A DNA stretch of 64,000 bases from Stappia sp. 28M-7 (GTDB lineage Bacteria > Pseudomonadota > Alphaproteobacteria > Rhizobiales > Stappiaceae), in the NCBI RefSeq assembly GCF_014252955.1, contig NZ_JACMIA010000001.1, positions 2,874,258-2,938,257 on the forward strand, given 5' to 3'. Every line of letters begins with the position of its first letter. Position 1 is the first letter of the stretch. Position numbers and translations under genes: made by a program. This document shows, piece by piece, positions 31,506-42,320 of the stretch. Below the pieces are notes generated by a model. It was not told the origin of the DNA and did not search any database. It worked only from the letters and a program-made list of their open reading frames with translations.

Positions 31506-32276
31506 ATGCGTGACATTTCCTGGCTGACCAGCCGTCCCATCGCCCATCGCGGCTATCACGACAAGTCGCGCGGCTGCCTCGAGAACAGTCAGAGCGCTGT
31601 TCAGGCAGCCGTCGACAAGGGCTTTGCCATCGAGGTCGACCTGCAGCAGAGCGCCGACGACGTGCCAATCGTCTTTCATGACGACACGCTCGACCGGCTG
31701 ACCTTCGAAAGCGGCCCGGTGCGCCAGCGCAGCGCCGCCGAACTCACCGGCATCGCCCTGCGCGGCACCGACGACCGCCTTTGGACGCTGGACGACCTGC
31801 TCGACCAGGTGGACGGCAAGGCCGGGCTTTGCATCGAGATCAAGTCCCGCTTCGGCCGCGCGCCGGAGCGCGCCTTCATCGCCTCCATCGCCGCAAGCCT
31901 TGCCCGCTATTCGGGCCCGGTCGCGGTGAAGTCCTTCGACCCGGAAATGCTGGCCCTGATGCGCGAAGCCGCCCCCGACATTCCGCGCGGCGCGCTCGGC
32001 GACGGTGCCCGCGACCTGAAGGAATGGGGACGCGCCAGCCGCGTCGAGCGCTTCGCCCTGCGCCACATGCTGCACAGCGTCCGCACCCGGCCGAGCTTCG
32101 TCTCCTACTGGGTGAAGGACCTGCCGGCGTTCGCCCCGACGGTGCTGCGCAAGGTCTTCGGCCTGCCGCTGATCGCCTGGACGGTCCGCACGCCCGAGGA
32201 CCTTACCCGCGCCCGCGCCTTCGCCGACCAGATCGTCTTCGAAGGGTTCGATCCGGACGCCGCCCCGTCTTCCTAG
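31506..32276 (+). CDS. Glycerophosphodiester phosphodiesterase
   Basis: This 256-residue cytoplasmic GDPD-family enzyme hydrolyses glycerophosphodiesters to glycerol-3-phosphate and an alcohol. The active-site set is clear: PIAHRG (His14, Arg15), Glu26, FAIEVDLQ (Glu43, Asp45) and FHDDTLDRLT (His58). The absence of a signal peptide places it in the cytoplasm, unlike periplasmic GlpQ. It follows ridA closely. A link with phospholipid turnover is the natural role, but the head-group preference is unknown. Confidence 0.92.
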   Translation: MRDISWLTSRPIAHRGYHDKSRGCLENSQSAVQAAVDKGFAIEVDLQQSADDVPIVFHDDTLDRLTFESGPVRQRSAAELTGIALRGTDDRLWTLDDLLDQVDGKAGLCIEIKSRFGRAPERAFIASIAASLARYSGPVAVKSFDPEMLALMREAAPDIPRGALGDGARDLKEWGRASRVERFALRHMLHSVRTRPSFVSYWVKDLPAFAPTVLRKVFGLPLIAWTVRTPEDLTRARAFADQIVFEGFDPDAAPSS

Positions 32277-32386
32277 CGCGCCGTCTTTGCAGGAAGCGTG
32301 CGGCGCACTAGATGTGAGGAACGAGTTCCCACCCGGCCCGCCGCGCTCCTCCTCGCGCGGGCCGCAAGCGTTGAAGGCCTGCCCGA

Positions 32387-33646
32387 GTGACCGCAAGCGA
32401 CGAAGACACCCGCGCGTTCCGCCTGAAGGCGACCAGCGGGCTCTCCGACATCCCGCGCCAGGAGTGGGACGCGCTCGCCAATCCCGGCTGGCAGCTCGAT
32501 TCCGGCGGCAAGCTGTCGCCAGCCCCACTTGAATCAAAGTCTGCAGACGCTGAATCAGTTTCTCCGAAAACCGCCTTCAACCCCTTCATATCGCACGACT
32601 TCCTGTCGATCCTGGAGGAGGCCGGCTGCGTCGGACGCCGCGCCGGCTGGCTGCCCCAGCACCTGATCCTGGAAGACCCGGACGGACGCGCCGTTGCCGC
32701 CCTGCCCTGCTATCTGAAGTCCCATTCGATGGGCGAATACGTCTTCGACCACGCTTGGGCCGATGCCTATGAGCGCGCCGGCGGCAGCTACTATCCCAAG
32801 CTCCAGTGCTCGGTCCCTTTCACCCCGGCGACCGGCCGGCGCTTCCTGACCGGACCGGATATCGACCGCCCGGCCGCCATCGCCGCGCTGGCGCAGGGGT
32901 TGCAGGACCTTTGCGCGCTGCGCGAGGCCTCCTCCGCGCACATCACCTTTATGGAGGAGGAAGAGTGGGACGCGGCGGGCGAGCACGGCTACCTGCAGCG
33001 CACCGACCAGCAGTTCCACTGGGAGAACCGGAACTATACCGACTTCGAGGGCTTTCTCAGTGATCTTGCCTCGCGCAAGCGCAAGCAGATCCGCAAGGAG
33101 CGGCGCGAGGCGGTGGCGGCCGGCATCGAGATCGAGCGGCTGACGGGCAAGGACCTCACGGAAGCGCATTGGGATGCCTTCCACGACTTCTACGAGGACA
33201 CGGGCGCGCGCAAGTGGGGCCGCCCCTATCTCAACCGCCGCTTCTTCTCGCTGCTCGGCGAGCGGCTGGGCGAGCGGGTGCTGCTGGTGATGGCCAAGCG
33301 CGAGGGGCGCTACATCGCCGGCGCGCTGAATCTCGTCGGCTCGCATGCGCTGTTCGGGCGAAACTGGGGCTGCATCGAGGAGCACCCGTTTCTGCATTTC
33401 GAGGTCTGCTACTACCAGGCCATCGACCATGCCATCGAGCATGGACTGCCCCGCGTGGAAGCCGGCGCACAAGGCGCGCACAAGCTCGCGCGCGGCTATC
33501 TGCCGAGCCTGACGCGCTCAGCCCACTACATCGCCCACCCCGGATTGCGCGATGCGGTCGCCGACTATCTGGAGCGCGAGCGCCGGGCGGTGGAGCAGGA
33601 AGGCGCCTATATCCGCGACGAGCACTCGCCCTTCAGGAAAGCCTGA
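32387..33646 (+). CDS. COG3146 GNAT/FemAB-like acyltransferase (peptidoglycan-biosynthesis-like)
   Basis: This 419-residue protein belongs to the COG3146/DUF482 family, two GNAT-like domains related to FemAB. Recognisable parts include NPFISHDFLSILEEAGCVGRRAGWLPQHLIL, GEYVFDHAWADAYERAGGSYYPKLQCSVPFTPATGRRFL, and ALFGRNWGCIEEHPFLHFEVCYYQAIDHAIEHGLPRVEAGAQGAHKLARGYLP. The substrate is unknown. It starts with GTG after an in-frame leader without SD. Codons 45-62 (Ser-rich, GAATC-containing) look like a low-GC insertion. The gene has its own 110-bp upstream gap. Confidence 0.87.
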   Translation: MTASDEDTRAFRLKATSGLSDIPRQEWDALANPGWQLDSGGKLSPAPLESKSADAESVSPKTAFNPFISHDFLSILEEAGCVGRRAGWLPQHLILEDPDGRAVAALPCYLKSHSMGEYVFDHAWADAYERAGGSYYPKLQCSVPFTPATGRRFLTGPDIDRPAAIAALAQGLQDLCALREASSAHITFMEEEEWDAAGEHGYLQRTDQQFHWENRNYTDFEGFLSDLASRKRKQIRKERREAVAAGIEIERLTGKDLTEAHWDAFHDFYEDTGARKWGRPYLNRRFFSLLGERLGERVLLVMAKREGRYIAGALNLVGSHALFGRNWGCIEEHPFLHFEVCYYQAIDHAIEHGLPRVEAGAQGAHKLARGYLPSLTRSAHYIAHPGLRDAVADYLERERRAVEQEGAYIRDEHSPFRKA

Positions 33647-33662
33647 AGACCTCACCCCATCC

Positions 33663-33778
33663 GATTCTATCGACTCGTCTTTTCGCCGTCGTTGAATCGA
33701 TATGCAAGGCCCGCCCGAGACGCCATCGGGCCATCCTCAAGCCGCCATTGAATCGATTTCTCAGCTTGAATCTGATTC
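33663..33778. repeat. Cluster of six GANTC (CcrM-type) sites
   Basis: GANTC occurs at 33663, 33672, 33694, 33750, 33768 and 33774, six times in 116 bp, in the gap before the HIT gene. TTGAATCGAT is repeated at 33692 and 33748. In alphaproteobacteria GANTC is the CcrM methylation site and is usually depleted genome-wide, so a cluster is notable. Confidence 0.7.
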
Positions 33779-33854
33779 TGAACTTGAACCCCGGCAGCGG
33801 CTATGCTGCCAAGGGACAACGAGTTCGCCTGTTCGGCCCTTACCGGAGAAAGCC

Positions 33855-34289
33855 ATGCCGATCGAAGCTGCCGCCTATGACGACCAGAATGTCTTCGCCA
33901 AGATCCTGCGCGGCGAGCTGCCCGCCCAGAAGGTGTACGAGGACGACAAGACCCTCGTCATCATGGACATCATGCCGCGCGGCGACGGCCATGTGCTGGT
34001 GATTCCGAAGGCTCCGTCCCGCAACATCCTCGACATTGCCGAAGACGACCTTAACGCGGTGATGAAGACCGTGCAGAAGATGGCGCATGCGGTGGTGCGC
34101 GCCTTCGACGCCGACGGCACCACCATCCAGCAGTTCTCGGAAAGCGCGGGCGGACAGGTGGTGTTCCACACCCATGTCCATGTCATCCCGCGCTTTGCCG
34201 ATGTGCCGATGCGCCCGCATACGGGCGAGATGGCCGACCAGGCGGTGCTGGCCGCCAACGCCGACAAGATCCGCGCCGCGCTCGCCTGA
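33855..34289 (+). CDS. HIT family protein (Hint-like nucleotide hydrolase/transferase)
   Basis: This 144-residue protein contains the histidine-triad motif HTHVH at residues 105-109 in QVVFHTHVHVIPRF, plus the family segment VYEDDKTLVIMDIMPRGDGHVLVIPKAPSRNILDI. Hint-type proteins hydrolyse adenosine phosphoramidates. The start at 33855 follows CCGGAGAAAGCC; the longer frame upstream crosses the GANTC-rich gap and has no family match. It converges on a GST gene with a 16-bp gap. Confidence 0.93.
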   Translation: MPIEAAAYDDQNVFAKILRGELPAQKVYEDDKTLVIMDIMPRGDGHVLVIPKAPSRNILDIAEDDLNAVMKTVQKMAHAVVRAFDADGTTIQQFSESAGGQVVFHTHVHVIPRFADVPMRPHTGEMADQAVLAANADKIRAALA

Positions 34290-34305
34290 GCCCAAACGCG
34301 AAAGA

Positions 34306-34968
34306 TCAGTCGCCGCCGCTCACCTTTGCAGCGGCGGCCTCATGCTCCGCATCGAGCCGTGCCTCGTCCTCGAAGACGCGCAGGAAGCTCGGCCGGGCGG
34401 TGATGCGCTCGGCATATTCGGTGAAGACCGGCAGGTCCGGCACCAGCTTGAACATCAGCGTCCAGCGCAGCGCTGCCCCCCACTGGATATCCGCAACAGT
34501 GATCTCGTCGCCGAGAATGTAGGGCGCCTTGCCGAGCTGCTCGGCCAGGGTCTCCATCACCTGGTCGTAGGTGCCATAGGACGACTGCGGGCCGGGATCG
34601 TGGCCGAGGAACTTGTCCATCAGGGCCGGTTCGAAACTGGCGGCATAGAACACCATCCAGCGCAGATAGGCGCCGCGGCGCGGATCATCGACAGCGGGCG
34701 TCAGGCCGGCCTGCGGAAAGAGATCGCCGGCATGCAGCGCGATGGCGATGGACTCGGTCACAACCGTGTCGCCATGGGTCAGCGCCGGCACCTTGCCGAG
34801 CGGGTTGATCGCCAGATACTCGGGCGACTTCAGCTCTCCCGCGCGCATGTTCAGCACATGAAGATCGTAAGGCGCGCCAAGCTCGTCGAGCAGCACGCGG
34901 GTGGTGCTGGCACGGCTGCGGGGCGCGTAGTGCAGCGTCAGCTTGTCGGCGGAACGGGTGTCGGACAT
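34306..34968 (-). CDS. Glutathione S-transferase family protein
   Basis: This 220-residue cytosolic GST has a thioredoxin-like N-terminal half (TLHYAPRSRASTTRVLLDELGAPYDLHVLN...NPLGKVPALTHGDTVVTESIAIALH) with the cis-Pro VPAL and ES glutathione-binding motif. A helical C-terminal half has FILGDEITVADIQWG-like N-capping (YILGDEITVADIQ). The catalytic residue is probably the Ser in PRSRAS. The substrate is unknown. I start at MSDTRSAD because the longer frame adds unrelated sequence. AzlD lies 119 bp upstream on the same strand. Confidence 0.88.
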   Translation of the reverse strand: MSDTRSADKLTLHYAPRSRASTTRVLLDELGAPYDLHVLNMRAGELKSPEYLAINPLGKVPALTHGDTVVTESIAIALHAGDLFPQAGLTPAVDDPRRGAYLRWMVFYAASFEPALMDKFLGHDPGPQSSYGTYDQVMETLAEQLGKAPYILGDEITVADIQWGAALRWTLMFKLVPDLPVFTEYAERITARPSFLRVFEDEARLDAEHEAAAAKVSGGD

Positions 34969-35087
34969 CAGGGTCTCTCCTTCGGGGCCGGATGGACGGC
35001 ACGCCATCGCGCCGTCGCTGGCGGTGGAGTAGCAGCCCCCTGCTGACAGCCTCGTGTCAGCAGCACGCCCTGTTCCCCGACTTGTCC

Positions 35088-35438
35088 TCAGCCGAGACCC
35101 AGCAGCAGCCAGCCGCCGATAAGCACGACCTCGCCGACCGCAACGCCCACCACCACCTTCTGCCGCGAGGCGAAGAAGGCGGCAAAGCCGCAGGCGGCCG
35201 CGACAATGCGCAGCGCCACCGGCGCGCTCTGCAGGGCGCCGGCGGGAAACAGGATCAGCTTGGCGATCACGCCGGCCACCAGGGCCGTCGCGATGGAACG
35301 CACGAAGATCATCACCTCGCTGTCTTCGCGCAGCTTGCCGCTGGCGAAGACGCCGAGCCAGCGCCAGATGTCGGTGGCGAGCCAGCCGGCCACCACGATC
35401 ATCACATAGGGCCACCACCAGGCATCGGCAGCACTCAT
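35088..35438 (-). CDS. azlD: Branched-chain amino acid exporter small subunit AzlD
   Basis: This 116-residue protein has about four membrane helices (WWPYVMIVVAGWLATDIWRWLGVFA; IFVRSIATALVAGVIAKLIL; ALRIVAAACGFAAFFAS; VVVGVAVGEVVLIGGWLL) and matches AzlD/YgaH, the small partner of AzlC. The pair exports branched-chain amino acids or azaleucine in other bacteria. Its start overlaps the azlC stop as ATGA. The substrate here is not established. Confidence 0.85.
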   Translation of the reverse strand: MSAADAWWWPYVMIVVAGWLATDIWRWLGVFASGKLREDSEVMIFVRSIATALVAGVIAKLILFPAGALQSAPVALRIVAAACGFAAFFASRQKVVVGVAVGEVVLIGGWLLLGLG

Positions 35439-36208
35439 CGCAGCCCCCTTCGCGCGATCCGCGTGCCGACATAGGCGAGCGTGCCGCCGACCAGCCCGGT
35501 CCACAACAGGTCGAGCCCCGGCATGTAGAGATGGAACAGCGGCCCGAGGAGCAGCCCGATCGCCATCGCCGCCTTGTCGGCGGAAATGCGCGCCGCGCCC
35601 CACAGCGAGCACAGGAAATAGACCGGCGTCAGCATGAACAGCGCCGCCGACGGCAACAGCGGCATGTCCTCCACCAGCACATAGGCAATGCCGGTCATGC
35701 AGAAGACGAAAACCGTCAGGCTGGCACCGAAGCCGAGAAAGAACGGCAGCCGTGCCTCGCGCGGATGCTCCTCCAGATACCGCATGGCCCAGACCCAGGC
35801 CGTGACGGCAACGAAATGCGAGGCGATCAGCAGCTGCCAGCGGCGTGTCCGGCCGTCGACCCGCAGCACCGGCATCAGGGCCATGGTCATGGGCATCAGG
35901 CGGACCGAGGCGAGAGCGACCGCAATGGCCGCCGGCACGAGGCCCATGCCGGCGGTGATCGCGCCGGTGAGCACGACGACACTCGGCAGGGCCCAGACGA
36001 AGCCGACCATGGCCAGCGTCTCGCCGAGCGTGAAGCCGCTCTCACGGGCGAGACCGGCATAGCCGACGAAGGCGGCTGCGAGAATGAGCGCGGGAATGGA
36101 AACCGCTGCCCGGATGCCGCGCAGGATCCAAACGCGCGAGGGCAGCTGCGCGCCGACCTCCGGCTGATCCGGCAATGGCTCCGGGGATGCGGACGGGGAC
36201 GTCGGCAT
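35435..36208 (-). CDS. azlC: Branched-chain amino acid exporter large subunit AzlC
   Basis: This 257-residue polytopic protein (about eight helices) has the AzlC/YgaZ pattern GIRAAVSIPALILAAAFVGYAGLARESGFTLGETLAMVGFVWALPSVVVLTGAI and LASVRLMPMTMALMPVLR. It works with AzlD to export branched-chain amino acids. I chose the ATG (MPTSPSAS) over an upstream in-frame TTG with no ribosome site. It overlaps azlD by 4 bp. The leucine-catabolism loci in this window are regulated elsewhere; no LiuR-like site is seen here. Confidence 0.85.
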   Translation of the reverse strand: MPTSPSASPEPLPDQPEVGAQLPSRVWILRGIRAAVSIPALILAAAFVGYAGLARESGFTLGETLAMVGFVWALPSVVVLTGAITAGMGLVPAAIAVALASVRLMPMTMALMPVLRVDGRTRRWQLLIASHFVAVTAWVWAMRYLEEHPREARLPFFLGFGASLTVFVFCMTGIAYVLVEDMPLLPSAALFMLTPVYFLCSLWGAARISADKAAMAIGLLLGPLFHLYMPGLDLLWTGLVGGTLAYVGTRIARRGLR

Positions 36209-36296
36209 GAAACAAGACCGCAAGACTAGGCGCCGGCTCCGGGAGGGGGAGCGGCAGGGAGAGCATCCTACCTAGCAGGTTGAAGCCGAAATGCAA

Positions 36297-36319
36297 AACG
36301 GCGCCGCAAGGGCGCCGTT
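36297..36319 (-). terminator. Intrinsic terminator of clpS-clpA
   Basis: AACGGCGCC and GGCGCCGTT form a 9-bp stem with loop GCAAG. On the minus strand it is followed by TTTT and lies 45 bp after the clpA stop. Confidence 0.8.
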
Positions 36320-36363
36320 CCGCGAGGCCGCGCAGGAAGCGCGGCGATGGAATGCCGGAGCCG

Positions 36364-38790
<2,427 letters not shown>

Positions 38791-38799
38791 GGGCGACCC

Positions 38800-39129
38800 C
38801 TATTTCTTTTCCATCACGCACTGCAGAGGATGCTGGTGTTTGCGGGCAAAGTCCATGACCTGAGTGACCTTGGTCTCTGCCACCTCGTAGGTGAAAACAC
38901 CGCATTCCCCGACGCCGTGATGATGGACGTGCAACATGATGCGCGTGGCTTCCTCACGGTTCTTCTGGAAGAACCGCTCCACCACGTGCACGACGAATTC
39001 CATCGGCGTGTAGTCGTCGTTCAGCAACAGAACGCGATACAGGTTTGGCCGTTTGGCGACGGTCCGCGTCTTGGTGACGAGCTCGCTGCCCGTGTCGTCA
39101 CCGCTGCCGCGCTGAGGTCCGTTGGTCAT
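38800..39129 (-). CDS. clpS: ATP-dependent Clp protease adaptor ClpS
   Basis: This 109-residue adaptor recognises N-degrons and delivers them to ClpA. The core [74 protein letters not shown] has the conserved NDDxTPMEFV hydrophobic-pocket motif. The N-terminal 30 residues are a flexible Gly/Arg-rich extension. It is 9 bp upstream of clpA and presumably shares its promoter in the 39130-39640 gap. Confidence 0.96.
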   Translation of the reverse strand: MTNGPQRGSGDDTGSELVTKTRTVAKRPNLYRVLLLNDDYTPMEFVVHVVERFFQKNREEATRIMLHVHHHGVGECGVFTYEVAETKVTQVMDFARKHQHPLQCVMEKK

Positions 39130-39644
39130 TGGCTCTCCATCGCCTCCAGCGACGGGTTTCCGTCCGTGAGCGGCCCGGACACCCGTGATTTTCTTGCGGT
39201 CACGTAACGCGCCTTTCTCGCTTCCATCTCCTGCCGCGGCCGGCAGGCGGGCGTTGCCCTGCAGGGCCTGGAGACGACCGGCGTTTCCTCACGCCGGTCC
39301 GACTCTTCGGTCCCCGGCCTTGCCAGCATGGACGGAGTCGGAGCGTGTGTCCTTTCCGCCGTTGCGGCAAGCCGGATAAGGCAGCGTCCTGCATGTCCCG
39401 TTTCGGGAAATCCGTGCCGCGACCGCGACGCGAACGGTCTTGCCCCAGTTAGCCGGCCCCTTGCAGCAGCCGCTTGGGCAATCGTGCCCGCGCGCTCCGT
39501 TAATGTATGGCATCCTGCGCCAAGCTCAATGGCACCCTTGTGCATTCGCCGATGCAACATGCCGAATTGTTGGCGGGCGGGACCGGCAATCTGCGCGAAA
39601 CGGCGCGCTTCTGCGGCTGGGACAAAAAAGGGGACGCTGAAACG
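39130..39644. other. Intergenic region upstream of clpS; no gene seen
   Basis: This region of about 515 bases contains only GC-rich shadow frames with Arg, Pro and Gly bias on both strands. It should hold the clpSA promoter. I see no tRNA-like T-loop or clear small gene. The right border is the phasin terminator. Confidence 0.5.
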
Positions 39645-39674
39645 AAAAAGACCCGCAGGTTTTGCCTGCGGGTC
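39645..39674 (-). terminator. Intrinsic terminator of the phasin gene
   Basis: GACCCGCAGG and its complement CCTGCGGGTC form a 10-bp stem with a short TTTTG loop at 39650-39674. On the minus strand it is followed by five T (complement of 39645-39649). It lies 48 bp after the phasin stop. Confidence 0.88.
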
Positions 39675-39721
39675 AAAAGTCCGGCGGCGAACCGCCGGGA
39701 TCGTCTTGGGAGACGTAAAGC

Positions 39722-40054
39722 TTACTTGGCGACCTTCGAGAAGGCGCTCTCGTACGGCTTGTACGCGTCCTTGGCCAGGTCGCTGTACATCTCGCCGATC
39801 TTGGTGACCTCGCCGACGAAGCCCTCATAGGCGGTCTTCACGTACTCGCTCTGGGCCTCGAAGGCCTTGTCGAGCGACTTCGCGGAAACCAGCTTCTCGA
39901 CGGCGGCGGTGCCGGTCTCGAAGGACTTCTTCTGGTAGTCGGCAACTTCCGAGGCGATCGCCTGGAAGCCCTTGGTCATGGCGCCGAAGCTCTGCATGAC
40001 GACGTCCATGTTGTCCTTGCCGAGCTTCTGCATGTCTTCGAAATTGTTGATCAT
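39722..40054 (-). CDS. Phasin family protein
   Basis: This 110-residue amphipathic helical protein (NNFEDMQKLGKDNMDVVMQSFGAMTKGFQAIASEVADYQKKSFETGTAAVEKL...) matches the phasin fold (Phasin_2 family), which coats polyhydroxyalkanoate granules. The expression unit is compact, with a strong terminator and an AT-richer promoter region. A TGCAATGCA sequence about 190 bp upstream resembles PhaR repressor sites. No PHA synthase genes are in the window. In Hyphomicrobiales such phasins are often abundant proteins. The start is ATG 40054; the longer upstream frame lacks any phasin similarity. Confidence 0.9.
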   Translation of the reverse strand: MINNFEDMQKLGKDNMDVVMQSFGAMTKGFQAIASEVADYQKKSFETGTAAVEKLVSAKSLDKAFEAQSEYVKTAYEGFVGEVTKIGEMYSDLAKDAYKPYESAFSKVAK

Positions 40055-40653
40055 TGGTGACCTCTGAGCGTTTGTCGTGCAGGCCTTGCGGCCTTGTGAA
40101 TTGCCCCGGTGTTCCGGTCCGGTCCGGCCTCGCCGGTTCCGGCACGCGATGTGCCCGAATGTCCGAACGTCCACGGAAAACCCTGAAGGATCTCCCTCTG
40201 GCACGCCTCAGCGTCGAGCCTTGCGATAACAACCTCAGATATATGCAATGCACAAATTTTGTCAAGAGTTCTTTCGCACTGCAACATAGCCGGCTTCGCA
40301 AGCTTCCGGCCGTGTTTTTCCCGATACCAAGCCGCCCGATCGCCGCAAGTTGCGGGCATTGCTGGACTTTTCCCTCGCACTTGCACAAGGGCGACGCTTT
40401 GGGCACGGTTTCGCGTGTCCGGGAGCGCCTCCGGTAACGGCGCATTAACTGCCTTTTGCGACTCTCGGCAGCATCGGAGCCGACGACAAGTCGGCCAAAA
40501 ATCTCGAAAACCGGTTTCGTGTCATGGTCGTGTTTGAACATTCGTAACCGTATTTCGGGCAAGATGAGGCAACACGCGGTGCATCCGGCCGGGGCTGGCG
40601 GGGATCCGGATCGCAACGCAAACGAAACACCTGGACCCGAGTGGGGTAAAATT
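40055..40653. other. Divergent promoter region between phasin and carboxypeptidase genes
   Basis: These 599 bases separate two divergently transcribed genes and contain no convincing frame. The part 40225-40310 is AT-richer and includes the TGCAATGCA element at 40244-40252 and TGCAACAT at 40279. The remainder is GC-rich. It probably holds both promoters. Confidence 0.5.
40244..40252. promoter_or_regulatory. TGCAATGCA, candidate PhaR-type site upstream of the phasin gene
   Basis: TGCAATGCA is a 9-bp palindrome with a central mismatch, resembling the TGC/GCA-rich sites bound by PhaR repressors of alphaproteobacteria. A second TGCAACAT follows 35 bp later. The distance to the gene start (about 190 bp) is long. 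Confidence 0.35.
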
Positions 40654-42273
40654 GTGCTGAGTAAAGGTGTGCGGCGCGTCGGACGCGCATTTGCAATGGG
40701 AACCCGGGGAGCGCTTCTGGCCGCCATGGCCCTCGCCCTCACCGCGATGCTTTCCGCTCCCGCTTTCGCCAACTCGAAGTATTCCGGGATCGTCGTCGAC
40801 GTGAAGTCGGGACGGACCCTGTACAGCTACAAGGCCGACACGGCCCGCTATCCGGCCTCGCTGACCAAGATCATGACGCTCTACGTCCTGTTCGAGGAGC
40901 TTGAGGCCGGTCGCATGTCGCTGCAGACGCCGCTCAAGGTGTCCAAGCATGCCGCGAGCCGCCCGCCGTCCAAGCTGGGCCTGAAGCCGGGCAGCACCAT
41001 CAAGGTCAAGGACGCCATCATGGCGCTGGTCACCAAGTCGGCCAACGACGTCGCCGTCGTGGTGGCCGAGAATGTCGGCGGTTCCGTGCCGGCCTTCGCG
41101 CAGCGCATGACCCGCACCGCCCGCCAGATCGGCATGAAGCGCACCACGTTCCACAACCCGTCGGGCCTGCCGGACAACCGCCAGAAGACCACGGCGCGCG
41201 ACATGGCCCTGCTCGGCCGCGCGATCCAGGAGCGTTTCCCGAAGTACTACAAGTACTTCAACACCCGCGTTTACACCTACAAGGGCCGCCGCTACGGCAA
41301 CCACAACCGCCTGCTCGGGCGCGTTAAGGGCGTCGACGGCATCAAGACCGGCTACATCCGCGCATCCGGCTTCAACCTGGTCACCAGCGTCAACACCGGC
41401 GGCCGGCACATCGTCGCCGTGGTGATGGGCGGGCGCACCGGCGCCTCGCGCAATGCCCAGATGAAGAAGCTGATCTCGCAGTACCTGCCGAAGGCGACCC
41501 GCGGCAAGCGCACCGCGCCGATGCTGGTGGCCCGCGCCGAGGCCCCGGCCAGCCTGCCGAAGGTGACGCCGAAGCCGCTCGCCTTTGCCGAGCTGCGCAA
41601 CGTGCCGGTGCCCGGCCTCAAGCCGCAGGAACAGCTGATGCGCGTTGCCGCCCTCAGCCAGCCGGCCAGCGTCATTCCGGTCGCGGCTCCGGCCGTGCGC
41701 GAGACCGAAGGCTCCGCCGAGACCGCCTCCGACATCGTCACCGGCTCCATCGCACCGGTGCCGCAGAAGCCGGACCTGAAGGCCATCCTGCGCCGCAAGG
41801 CAATGCAGGTCGCCGCGGCCGACCTTGCTGCAACTCCGCAGCCGACCGCAGCGCCGCGCTCGCCGGGCGTGCGCACGGTGCGCACCCAGACCATCCGCGT
41901 TGCCGCTGTCGGCGACGAGGTGGTGGCCGCCGCCCTGCCCGATCCGGAGCCTGTGACCGCGGATCTGCCGGACGCGCCGGCCAATGCCTCGGTCACCGTC
42001 GCCGCCAACAATGCCGCCGACCCGGTGCCGGGCTGGCAGGTGCAGATCGCCGCCGCCGAAAGCGAGCATGCGGCCGTCAGCATGCTGAAGAAGGCACAGG
42101 GCGCGCTCGGCTCGAAGCTGCGCGGCTACGACCCCTACACCGAGCCGGTCGATTCCGGCGGTGCCACCCTCTATCGCGCCCGCTTCGTCGGGTTCGAGAC
42201 CAAGACCGCGGCCTGGAATGCCTGCCGCGACCTGAAGCAGAAGCGGTTCAACTGCTACGCAGTGTATCAGTAG
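40654..42273 (+). CDS. D-alanyl-D-alanine carboxypeptidase (PBP5/6-type) with SPOR domain
   Basis: This 539-residue periplasmic low-molecular-weight PBP trims pentapeptides in peptidoglycan. The penicillin-binding triad is S69-x-x-K72 (PASLTKIM), S129-x-N131 (KSANDV) and K231-T-G (GIKTGY). After a proline/alanine-rich linker of about 170 residues, a C-terminal SPOR domain (GWQVQIAAAESEHAAVSMLKKAQGALGSKLRG...FNCYAVYQ) would bind denuded septal glycan. I take the GTG at 40654, which gives the signal MLSKGVRRVGRAFAMGTRGALLAAMALALTAMLSAPAFA. ATG 40696 is the alternative, and the frame upstream of both is noise. Confidence 0.9.
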   Translation: MLSKGVRRVGRAFAMGTRGALLAAMALALTAMLSAPAFANSKYSGIVVDVKSGRTLYSYKADTARYPASLTKIMTLYVLFEELEAGRMSLQTPLKVSKHAASRPPSKLGLKPGSTIKVKDAIMALVTKSANDVAVVVAENVGGSVPAFAQRMTRTARQIGMKRTTFHNPSGLPDNRQKTTARDMALLGRAIQERFPKYYKYFNTRVYTYKGRRYGNHNRLLGRVKGVDGIKTGYIRASGFNLVTSVNTGGRHIVAVVMGGRTGASRNAQMKKLISQYLPKATRGKRTAPMLVARAEAPASLPKVTPKPLAFAELRNVPVPGLKPQEQLMRVAALSQPASVIPVAAPAVRETEGSAETASDIVTGSIAPVPQKPDLKAILRRKAMQVAAADLAATPQPTAAPRSPGVRTVRTQTIRVAAVGDEVVAAALPDPEPVTADLPDAPANASVTVAANNAADPVPGWQVQIAAAESEHAAVSMLKKAQGALGSKLRGYDPYTEPVDSGGATLYRARFVGFETKTAAWNACRDLKQKRFNCYAVYQ

Positions 42274-42320
42274 GACGTCAGCCCATCACCCAGATCAACT
42301 TGTCACGCGTACTGGTGAGT

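Noticed and set aside
35435-36208. AzlCD as part of the LiuR regulon
   Set aside because: No copy of the shared 24-bp site lies upstream of azlC, and the genes are far from both leucine loci.
39126-39560. A 144-codon leftward frame before clpS
   Set aside because: Low-complexity Arg/Pro/Ala composition, overlaps the clpS start, no ribosome site and no family resemblance.
39130-40653. tRNA or small structured RNA genes in the longest gaps
   Set aside because: I looked for T-loop GTTCGA-type sequences and acceptor pairing and found none convincing in any gap of the window.
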